Source: Myxococcaceae bacterium (lineage in GTDB: Bacteria > Myxococcota > Myxococcia > Myxococcales > Myxococcaceae). Taken from it: DNA of 5,413 nt. Numbering within the stretch: the first letter of the stretch is position 1; each line of letters opens with the position of its first letter. The DNA lies in contig JAGSPQ010000314.1 in assembly GCA_018262385.1 (NCBI GenBank), forward strand, positions 1 to 5,413, written 5' to 3'. Position numbers and translations under genes: made by a program. The notes below the pieces were generated by a model. It was not told the origin of the DNA. It was given only the letters and a program-made list of their open reading frames with translations, and did no database searches. Below, one piece after another: positions 1-5,413 of this stretch.

Positions 1-658
1 CGACCGCCTTCACCCGGGTCACCACCAGGTCGCCGGCGCGCAGGCCGGTGCGGCCGCTGCGCGCAGGGGCCACCTCCAGATCGCGATCCGGCACGTAGTT
101 CGACTTGCCGAGCGCGGAGAGCACCGCTCCGCCCGAGGACACCATCGCGTCGAGGCGGCCCACCTGGGGCAACCCCTTGAGCGGCAGCACGTAGCTCGAG
201 GTGCTCGAGGCCAGCTCGTGGGACCACGAGACGACCAGCTCCTTGCGGCCCCTGGCCGGAATCGGGAACACCCGCGCCGAGAACTCGTTGCCGGCGGCCT
301 GCTCGAGCAGCGCCGGATCCTGCCGGCGGTGGAGGAAGTCCTCGTACGCCCGCCGGGCCGCCTGCTTCTCGACCACCTCCCCTTCCTGCCAGCGGCCGTC
401 GAGCTTCATCGCGAAGCGGCTCACCGTCGCGCCCCGCGGCAGCGTCACCCGGAACTGCCCTTCGATCACCCGGTCCTGGGGGTTCTCGAACACCAGGGTC
501 AGCTCGGTGAAGGCGAGCGGATCTTCGACCACCGCGTTCGCCGTGTAGGAAACGAGCCTCAGGCCGGTGCCGTCGGACGCCGAGAGGCTCACCGGAGCGT
601 CCTCGGCGAGCGCGGCGAAGGACAGCAGGCAACCGGCGAGGGCGATCAGTGGGCGCAT
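1..658 (-). CDS. Secreted VIT-domain protein, N-terminal part (probable VIT-VWA protein)
   Basis: The first 219 codons of a gene running off the left edge. The N-terminus (MRPLIALAG...AALA/ED) reads as a Sec signal peptide cut after residue 18. Residues about 33-149 match the VIT (vault protein inter-alpha-trypsin) domain: 'LTLVFENPQDRVIEGQFRV' (53-71), 'LPRGATVSRFAMKLDGRW' (73-90), then E-G-E-V-V-E-K and A-R-R-A-Y-E (92-106), 'QDPALLEQAAGNEFSARV' (113-130) and 'FPIPARGRKELVV' (131-143). The following 'YVLPL' and 'PDRDLEV' segments are typical of the strand-rich link that leads into a von Willebrand A domain in bacterial VIT proteins; that domain would start just outside the window, so VWA is a prediction. 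Bacterial VIT-VWA proteins are extracytoplasmic and poorly characterised, possibly adhesive or scaffolding. The ATG lies 33 bases after the channel gene's stop with AGGA 9 bases upstream, suggesting co-transcription with the efflux genes. No function in efflux can be asserted. Confidence 0.88.
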   Translation of the reverse strand, partial: MRPLIALAGCLLSFAALAEDAPVSLSASDGTGLRLVSYTANAVVEDPLAFTELTLVFENPQDRVIEGQFRVTLPRGATVSRFAMKLDGRWQEGEVVEKQAARRAYEDFLHRRQDPALLEQAAGNEFSARVFPIPARGRKELVVSWSHELASSTSSYVLPLKGLPQVGRLDAMVSSGGAVLSALGKSNYVPDRDLEVAPARSGRTGLRAGDLVVTRVKAV

Positions 659-668
659 GGGCGCCCAT
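657..668. repeat. 12-bp perfect palindrome at the VIT gene start
   Basis: ATGGGCGCCCAT is its own reverse complement. It covers the first two bases of the VIT gene's ATG and half of its ribosome binding site. With no loop it would make at most a tight or imperfect RNA hairpin, so it may be a dimeric protein site or simple chance in GC-rich DNA. No second copy was noticed in the window. Confidence 0.5.
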
Positions 669-671
669 CCT
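664..671 (-). promoter_or_regulatory. Probable ribosome binding site of the VIT-domain gene
   Basis: AGGATGGG on the minus strand, with the AGGA core 9 bases before the ATG at 658. It is the only purine-rich stretch in the 33-base gap and supports that ATG. It also contains an out-of-frame ATG (668-666) whose reading frame gives an Arg/Pro-rich, non-protein-like product. Confidence 0.5.
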
Positions 672-679
672 AGGACGAC

Positions 680-695
680 GGGGCTATGGGGCTAC
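680..695 (-). repeat. Short tandem repeat at the TolC-family gene stop
   Basis: On the minus strand TAGCCCCA is followed directly by TAGCCCCG, two 8-base units differing only in the last base (plus strand GGGGCTAT, GGGGCTAC). The first unit begins with the channel gene's TAG stop. It is probably a small slippage duplication in the intergenic gap with no evident function. Confidence 0.45.
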
Positions 696-1954
696 GGGCC
701 GAACAGCGGGAGCCCGGCGCTGATCCGCAGCCCGACCCGCGCCGAAGACAGGTCGGTGCGCGCCTGGATCTGCCCCACCTCGGCGTTGAGCACGTCGCGC
801 TCGGCGAGGATCACGTCGAGCTGGGTCGAGGCTCCGACCGCGTAGCGATCGCGCGCCGCGGCCGCCGCCCGGTTGGCCGCCTCCACCTGCGCCTGGGCCG
901 CCTCGACCTTGGTCAGGGCCGCCCGCTGCCGCTGCCAGTCGGTGTGGATCTGATCCCGCGAAGTGAGCCGCGCCCGCTCGGCCTGGAGCCGGGCGATCGA
1001 CAGCCCCGACTCCTGCACGTTCATCCCCGAGAACGTCGGCACGTCGAGCCGCCAGTTCAGGTAGACGCCGGTGTTGTAGGTCGCGGTGCGGCCGGCGAAC
1101 CCGGTGGCGTTGCTCACCCGCTCGGTGAACTGCGCGCCAATCACCGGCAGCAGCGCCAGCCGGGACGCCGTCAACAGCCGCTCGCTGGCGAGGACGTCCT
1201 GGTCGGCGGCGCGCACCGCGGGCAGCAGCTCGATCCGCGCCTCGAGCTCCTCGAGCGGCGGCGCCGGGCGGGTGTCGACCTCCGGCAGCGGAGCCTCGTC
1301 TCCGGGCTCGATGAAGGTCAGCGTCCGCAGGTTCCGGCGGGCGAGCGCGACCAGGTTCTCCGAGTCCGCCACCACCTGCTGGTTGCGCGCCTGCTCGGCA
1401 ATTGCGCGCAGCCGCTCGATCTCGGTCGCGGCGCCCGCGCTGAGGCGAATTTCCTGCAGCTTCGCCTGCTCCTCGGCCGCGGTGAGCGACTTCTTCGCGG
1501 AGTTGCGCACCGCCAGCGAGCCGACGAAGGCGTACCAGCCCGAGACCACCTGGCGCCGGACCTGGTCCCGGGTCAGCAGCTCGCGCTCCACCGCTCCGCC
1601 TTCCGCCGCCGAGCTGGCCGCGGCGCGAAACCAGCGCGTGGTGTCGATCAGCGGCAGGTCGATTCGCGCCACCCCGTCGAGCTGATCGGACGGGGTGATC
1701 ACGACGCTGTTGAACTGGGGCGGCAGCACGGTCGGGACCTCGTTGTGGGTCGCCGCCCCGGTCGCGGTCAGCGCCGGCAGCAGCGCCGTCCACGCCTGGC
1801 GAAACTCGGCGGCCGCCCTGGCGCGCTGCTCGGCCGAGACCCGCCAATCGACGTTGTTCTTCTCGGCCGACGCGAGCACCTGCTCGAGCGTCGCGTTCTG
1901 CGCCGACGCCGCAGTGGATGCGGCGAGCACACCGATCAGCAGCGCTCGCCTCAC
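692..1954 (-). CDS. TolC-family outer-membrane efflux channel
   Basis: A 420-residue outer-membrane channel that would form the exit duct of the adjacent RND pump. I place the start at a GTG overlapping the permease TGA (GTGA), because it gives an Arg-Arg n-region, a hydrophobic core and a signal-peptidase I site after ASA (residue 18), and has an AGGAGG 7 bases upstream; extending further upstream only reads permease DNA in the wrong frame. The protein shows the family's two-fold repeat: 'ALLPALTATGAA' (57-68) and 'ALLPVIGAQF' (267-276) begin equivalent barrel strands, and 'RLSAGAATEIERLRA' (170-184) and 'RYAVGASTQLDVILAERD' (370-387) are the equivalent helical motifs. Long Ala/Glu/Gln/Arg-rich helices at about 110-215 and 310-410 fit the periplasmic tunnel. 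It has no cysteine, so unlike OprM-type channels it is not lipidated. It ends 'GLPLFGP'. Family assignment is firm; substrate is not. Confidence 0.95.
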   Translation of the reverse strand: MRRALLIGVLAASTAASAQNATLEQVLASAEKNNVDWRVSAEQRARAAAEFRQAWTALLPALTATGAATHNEVPTVLPPQFNSVVITPSDQLDGVARIDLPLIDTTRWFRAAASSAAEGGAVERELLTRDQVRRQVVSGWYAFVGSLAVRNSAKKSLTAAEEQAKLQEIRLSAGAATEIERLRAIAEQARNQQVVADSENLVALARRNLRTLTFIEPGDEAPLPEVDTRPAPPLEELEARIELLPAVRAADQDVLASERLLTASRLALLPVIGAQFTERVSNATGFAGRTATYNTGVYLNWRLDVPTFSGMNVQESGLSIARLQAERARLTSRDQIHTDWQRQRAALTKVEAAQAQVEAANRAAAAARDRYAVGASTQLDVILAERDVLNAEVGQIQARTDLSSARVGLRISAGLPLFGP

Positions 1955-4900
1955 TTGCCCACCTCCTCCGCGGCGTCGATCTCCGACAGGCGCACGGGCT
2001 CCTCGGCCGGCCCCCACGCCTTGCGCCACATCCGCTTCATGAACACCGAGAGGTCGTCTAGCAACGAGTAGGCCACCGGCACCGCCATCAGGGTCAGCGC
2101 CAGCGACAGCACCTGGCCGCCGACCACCACCCCGGCGGTGGCGCGGTTGAAGCCCGAGCCGATGCCCCGCGCGGTGACGAGCGGGATCATCCCCGCCACG
2201 AACGCGAAGGTGGTCATCAGAATCGGCCGCAGCCGGTCGACGTTGCCCTTGATGATCGCCTCGGCCCGCGGCATCCCCTTCTCGCGCAGCTTGTTGGTGT
2301 GGTCGATCTGCAGAATCGCGTTTTTCTTCACCACCCCGAAGAGCACGAAGATCCCCAGGAAGCTGTAGAGGTCGAGCGCCTGGTCGAACAGGATCACCGA
2401 GGCGATCGCGAACGGCAGCGTCAGCGGCAGCGAGACGAGGATGGTGATCGGGTGCAGCCACGACTCGAACTGCGCGGCGAGGATCAGGTACATGAACAGC
2501 ATCGAGGCGAGCAGGCCGAGCGCGAAGCTGATCCCCGTCTCTCGCATCAGCTTGGTCGTCCCCTGCGGCTTGATCCCGAACCCCTTGGGGAAGTTCTCGT
2601 CGAGCAGCACCTGCTTCACCGTGTCGCCCAGCTCACCTTCGCTGACCCCGGGGCCAGGATTGACCATGAAGGTCACCTGCCGCTCGCGCTGGTAGCGCAG
2701 GATGCTGCTCGGGCCTTCCGTCGGCTGCACCCTCACCACCTCGGAGAGCGAGACCAGGCCCACCTTGCGCGACGGCACGGTGATCAGCTGGAGCTGATCC
2801 TCGCTGCTGCGGAACTCCGGGGTGGCGCGCAGCCGGATGTCGTACTGCTCGCCGTTCTCGGCGTAGCTCGACACCTTCTGCCCGCCGACCAGCAACTGCA
2901 GCGCGGCGGCGACGTCCACCACCTGCACCCCGAGGTCGGCGGCGCGGGCGCGATCGACGAACACGCTCAGCTCGGGCTTGCCGACGATCATCGACGTGTC
3001 GACGTCCACTGCTCCCGGGATCTGCCTGAGCTTCTCCAGCACCCGGCCGTTGGCCTCGGTGAGCACCCGCAGGTCGGGGCCGGCGAGGATGTACTGGACC
3101 TTGGCGGTCGACTGGCCGCCCCCGAACTCGTTCACGTCTCCGATCGAGACCCGCAGGTCCTTCGGCAGGGTGGGCAGGATCTTCTGTCGCACCAGGTCCT
3201 TGAGCGCGGCCTGGGTGGCGGTGCGCTGATCAGGCGGGACCAGCTTGACGTAGATCCGCGCCGAGTTCGGAGTGCGCTGCTCGTCGTCTCCGACCGTGAC
3301 CAGGGTGGCGGTGACTTCGGGCATCGCGCGGATGATCCGGGCCACCCGCTCGCCCACCAGCTCGGTCGCCGGCACGCTGCGGCCCTCGGGCAGCCGCACC
3401 ACCACCTCGAACTGGGCGCGGTCGTCCACCGGGAGGAAGCCCTTCCGCGCCGCCTTCGCCAGCGGCACGATCGAGGCCATCGTCGCCACGCAGGCGAGCA
3501 CCACCAGCCAGCGGTGGGCCATCGAGAACTTCAGCACCCGGGCGTAGACGCGCTCGATCGGCCGGTAGCCGTTGTCGACCATCCGCTCGAGCAGCGGCTT
3601 CTTGTGTACCCCCGGCAGCTTCTTCTTCAGCCACCGCGAGGCGAGCATCGGGGTGAGGGTGAAGCTGACGAACAGCGAGACGCCGATCGCGAACGACATC
3701 GTGATCCCGAAGCTGCCGAGGAAGCGGCCGGGGATGCCGGCGATGAACGCGATCGGCAGGAAGACGGCGATCAGGCTCAGCGTGGTGGCGAGGACGGCGA
3801 GGCCGATCTCCTGGGTGCCGACGATCGCCGCCTGCATCGGGTGGAGGCCCTTCTCTTCGATCTGCTTGTAGATGTTCTCCAGCACCACGATCGCATCGTC
3901 GATCACGATCCCCACCGCCAGGGCCAACGCCAGCAGGGTGATGGTGTTGAGGGTGTAGCCGTTCAAGTACATCAGCGCGAAGGTGCCGACGATCGAGGTG
4001 GGGATCGCGACCGCCGCGATCACCGTGCTGCGAACGTTGCCGAGGAAGATCAGCACCACCAGGGCGGCGAACAGCGCGCCCAGCACCAGGTGCTCGTTGA
4101 CCGCGTCGGTGCCGGTGCGCACCACCGCCGAGCCGTCGCGCTGAATCTGCAGATCGAAGTCGGGCGGAAGATCCTTCCTCACCTCCTCCATCCGTTCCTT
4201 CACCGCGTCGACCACCTGGAGGGTGTTGGTGCCCGACTGCTTGCGCAGCGACAGCAGCACGGTGCGCTCGCCATTCCACATCGCCGAGGTCTCGACGTCC
4301 TCGAGGCCGTCCTCGATGGTGGCGACCTCGTCGAGGCGGATCGCGCGGCCGTTCTGCTCGCGCACCACGATCGATCGCAGCTGCTCGACCGAGGAGACCC
4401 GCCCATTGACCCGCAAGGTGAGGTAGTCGCGGCTGGTGTCGACCCGCCCGCCGGGGAGAGTCACGTTCTGCGCGTCGATCGCGCGGGCGACCTCCGAGGC
4501 GGGCAGCCCGAGCGCGCGCAGCTTCACCGGGTCGACCGCCACGTTGATCTGCCGCTGGCGCCCTCCGATGATCCGCACCTGGCCGACGCCGCTGACCGAC
4601 TCGAGCCGGCGGCGCACCACCCGGTCGGCGATGTCGGTGATCTCGCGGGTCTCTTTGTCCTTCGCGTTGAGCGCGATGTAGAGCACCGGCTGCGCGTCGG
4701 GATCCATCTTCTGGACGATCGGCGGGTCGATGCCGCGCGGCAGCTCGCTGAGCGCCGCGTTGACCTTCTGCTGCACTTCCTGGGAAGCGACGTTGACGTC
4801 CTTCTCCAGCTTGAAGGTCACGATCACCATCGAGACGCCTTCGGACGAGATCGAGCGCAGCTCGTCGATCCCGCTGATGGTGTTCACCGCCCCTTCGATC

Positions 4901-5100
4901 TTGTCCGAGATCTCGGTCTCGACGTCCTCGGGCGACGCGCCGGGCAGGCGGGTGATCACCGTCACCGCCGGGAAGTCGATCTTGGGAAACTGGTCGACGC
5001 CGAGCTTGGTGTAGAAAACCCCGCCGACGACGAGGATCACCAGACTGAGCACCGTCGCGAAGACCGGGCGCTTCACGCACAACTCTGCGAGCCATTGCAT
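1951..5100 (-). CDS. RND efflux permease, HAE1 (AcrB-like) family
   Basis: Complete 1049-residue inner-membrane pump, a usual length for AcrB/MdtC-type transporters, which work as proton-driven trimers exporting hydrophobic or amphiphilic compounds. Seen in the sequence: the N-terminal 'KRPVFATV' and TM1 (about 10-30); porter domain (about 40-330); TM2-TM6 (about 336-485); an amphipathic linker (about 500-528); TM7 (about 530-548); second porter domain opening with 'GFLPVDDRAQF' (554-564); TM8-TM12 (about 856-1015). The proton-relay residues are all present: D401-D402 in TM4 ('GIVIDDAIVVLENI'), K926 in TM10 ('GVVKKNAILQIDHTN'), and R956 and T963, which align with AcrB R971 and T978. The DD/K pattern points to drug-type HAE1 pumps rather than CusA-like metal pumps. 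The ATG gives the expected short cytoplasmic tail; its Shine-Dalgarno is modest (AAGGGAG 12 bases upstream). Adaptor precedes it and TolC-type channel follows. The actual substrate is unknown. Confidence 0.97.
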   Translation of the reverse strand: MQWLAELCVKRPVFATVLSLVILVVGGVFYTKLGVDQFPKIDFPAVTVITRLPGASPEDVETEISDKIEGAVNTISGIDELRSISSEGVSMVIVTFKLEKDVNVASQEVQQKVNAALSELPRGIDPPIVQKMDPDAQPVLYIALNAKDKETREITDIADRVVRRRLESVSGVGQVRIIGGRQRQINVAVDPVKLRALGLPASEVARAIDAQNVTLPGGRVDTSRDYLTLRVNGRVSSVEQLRSIVVREQNGRAIRLDEVATIEDGLEDVETSAMWNGERTVLLSLRKQSGTNTLQVVDAVKERMEEVRKDLPPDFDLQIQRDGSAVVRTGTDAVNEHLVLGALFAALVVLIFLGNVRSTVIAAVAIPTSIVGTFALMYLNGYTLNTITLLALALAVGIVIDDAIVVLENIYKQIEEKGLHPMQAAIVGTQEIGLAVLATTLSLIAVFLPIAFIAGIPGRFLGSFGITMSFAIGVSLFVSFTLTPMLASRWLKKKLPGVHKKPLLERMVDNGYRPIERVYARVLKFSMAHRWLVVLACVATMASIVPLAKAARKGFLPVDDRAQFEVVVRLPEGRSVPATELVGERVARIIRAMPEVTATLVTVGDDEQRTPNSARIYVKLVPPDQRTATQAALKDLVRQKILPTLPKDLRVSIGDVNEFGGGQSTAKVQYILAGPDLRVLTEANGRVLEKLRQIPGAVDVDTSMIVGKPELSVFVDRARAADLGVQVVDVAAALQLLVGGQKVSSYAENGEQYDIRLRATPEFRSSEDQLQLITVPSRKVGLVSLSEVVRVQPTEGPSSILRYQRERQVTFMVNPGPGVSEGELGDTVKQVLLDENFPKGFGIKPQGTTKLMRETGISFALGLLASMLFMYLILAAQFESWLHPITILVSLPLTLPFAIASVILFDQALDLYSFLGIFVLFGVVKKNAILQIDHTNKLREKGMPRAEAIIKGNVDRLRPILMTTFAFVAGMIPLVTARGIGSGFNRATAGVVVGGQVLSLALTLMAVPVAYSLLDDLSVFMKRMWRKAWGPAEEPVRLSEIDAAEEVGK
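1960..1968 (-). promoter_or_regulatory. Strong Shine-Dalgarno for the TolC-family gene, inside the permease end
   Basis: On the minus strand the last permease codons read GAGGAGGTG (Glu-Glu-Val), which contains AGGAGGTG, fully complementary to the 16S rRNA anti-Shine-Dalgarno. AGGAGG ends 7 bases before the GTG start at 1954. It decides the start of the channel gene, and with the GTGA stop/start overlap it implies translational coupling to the permease. The sequence match is direct; the coupling is inferred. Confidence 0.85.
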
Positions 5101-5121
5101 GGGTTCTCTGGGCTCCCTTGG

Positions 5122-5413
5122 CTACTGAATCGAAGAGCCGTCGCGCAGGCCCGGCGGAGGGTTGAGGATCACCTTGTCCTTGTCGGTCAGCGGCTCGAGC
5201 ACCGCGACCCGGCCGTCCTTCTGGACCCCGGTGCGCACCACCATCTCGAACGCGTGGCCGTCGCGGGCGAGGAACATCCGCCGCACGGTGCCCTCGGCCT
5301 TGATCGCGTCGGCCGGCACGGTGGGCTGCTCCTCTTCCCCCACCCGCAGCAGCACGGTGGCGAACATCCCCGGCCGCAGCGCGCCATCGAGGTTGGGCGC
5401 GAGCGCCTCGATG
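5122..5413 (-). CDS. RND efflux periplasmic adaptor subunit (membrane fusion protein), C-terminal part
   Basis: This is the C-terminal 96 residues of an adaptor of the HlyD/AcrA-type membrane fusion family; the rest lies beyond the right edge. Such proteins are anchored in or at the inner membrane and bridge the RND pump to the outer-membrane channel in the periplasm. The first visible residues contain 'NLDGALRPGMFATVLLRV', the hallmark stretch near the end of the beta-barrel domain (L-R-P-G-M followed by a beta strand). The next part, with 'VPADAIKAEGTVRRMFLARDG' type spacing (P-A-D-A-I, then V-R-R-M-F-L), matches the membrane-proximal domain, where family members have 'vP..Av...g....Vfvv'. 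The frame ends in TAG 21 bases before the permease start, so the two genes are very probably one operon. Identification as an adaptor is secure; its substrate cannot be told from this fragment. Confidence 0.93.
   Translation of the reverse strand, partial: IEALAPNLDGALRPGMFATVLLRVGEEEQPTVPADAIKAEGTVRRMFLARDGHAFEMVVRTGVQKDGRVAVLEPLTDKDKVILNPPPGLRDGSSIQ

Noticed and set aside
629..640. Lipobox-like LAGC (residues 7-10) in the VIT protein's leader
   Set aside because: Only nine residues precede the cysteine, too few for a normal lipoprotein signal, and the hydrophobic core continues past it to a standard ALA/ED cleavage site. A lipoprotein is possible only if the true start were further upstream, where the frame meets the channel's stop after 11 codons with no start codon.
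201..673. Open frames on the plus strand opposite the VIT gene (201-548 and 218-673)
   Set aside because: They are Arg/Ser/Pro-rich and featureless, and the minus strand frame gives a recognisable VIT domain.
686..2071. A 461-codon open frame on the plus strand, antisense to the channel gene
   Set aside because: Its product is an Arg/Gly/Leu/Pro-rich string without domain signals. It mirrors the codon-position GC bias of the true gene on the other strand, which shows a signal peptide and TolC-family repeats.
1955..2461. Upstream extension of the channel gene frame to an ATG at 2461
   Set aside because: The added 169 residues are out-of-frame permease DNA with low-complexity composition. The GTG at 1954 has an ideal ribosome binding site and yields a proper signal peptide.
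3230..5095. A 621-codon open frame on the minus strand inside the permease, in another frame
   Set aside because: The product is dominated by Arg, Gly, Ala, Asp and Pro with no hydrophobic segments or motifs, while the overlapping frame encodes a full RND permease. It is a GC-bias shadow.
1951..5100. Heavy-metal (CusA/CzcA-type) RND pump
   Set aside because: TM4 has the Asp-Asp pair and TM10 the Lys of HAE1 drug pumps, rather than the HME-type TM4 pattern with a separated Asp and Glu.
1..5413. CRISPR array, tRNA or rRNA gene, insertion sequence or phage gene
   Set aside because: The window is almost entirely filled by four protein genes with gaps of 33 bases or less. I saw no regularly spaced repeats, cloverleaf-like segments, transposase motifs or terminal inverted repeats.

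Overview
The window is one dense, leftward-reading gene cluster from a GC-rich Gram-negative bacterium. All four recognisable genes lie on the minus strand. Outer-membrane efflux components require a diderm cell, and the strong G/C bias at third codon positions keeps long false frames open on both strands. The combination of a 'GVVKKNAILQIDHTN'-type RND permease with a secreted VIT-domain protein would suit a myxobacterial, other deltaproteobacterial-type or acidobacterial genome. That lineage is an inference and not strongly supported.

In transcription order (right to left) the layout is as follows. (1) 5413-5122 is the last 96 codons of a periplasmic adaptor (membrane fusion protein). (2) 5100-1951 is a complete 1049-residue inner-membrane RND permease of the HAE1 (hydrophobe/amphiphile, AcrB-like) type. 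(3) 1954-692 is a complete 420-residue TolC-family outer-membrane channel whose GTG start overlaps the permease stop. (4) 658-1 is the first 219 codons of a secreted protein with a VIT (vault/inter-alpha-trypsin) domain; its remaining part, probably a VWA domain, lies off the left edge.

Genes 1-3 form a standard tripartite efflux operon (adaptor, pump, outer-membrane channel) that would carry hydrophobic or amphiphilic compounds across both membranes using the proton gradient. Spacing is tight: 21 bases between adaptor and permease, a 4-base GTGA overlap between permease and channel, and 33 bases between channel and VIT gene. No terminator is visible in any gap, so the VIT gene is probably co-transcribed. 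The operon promoter and any regulator gene would lie beyond the right edge. There is no gene-free stretch longer than 33 bases, and I see no RNA genes, mobile elements or CRISPR arrays.

The efflux operon looks ordinary. The least routine element is the VIT-domain gene directly behind it. I did not find convincing evidence of a previously undescribed system.
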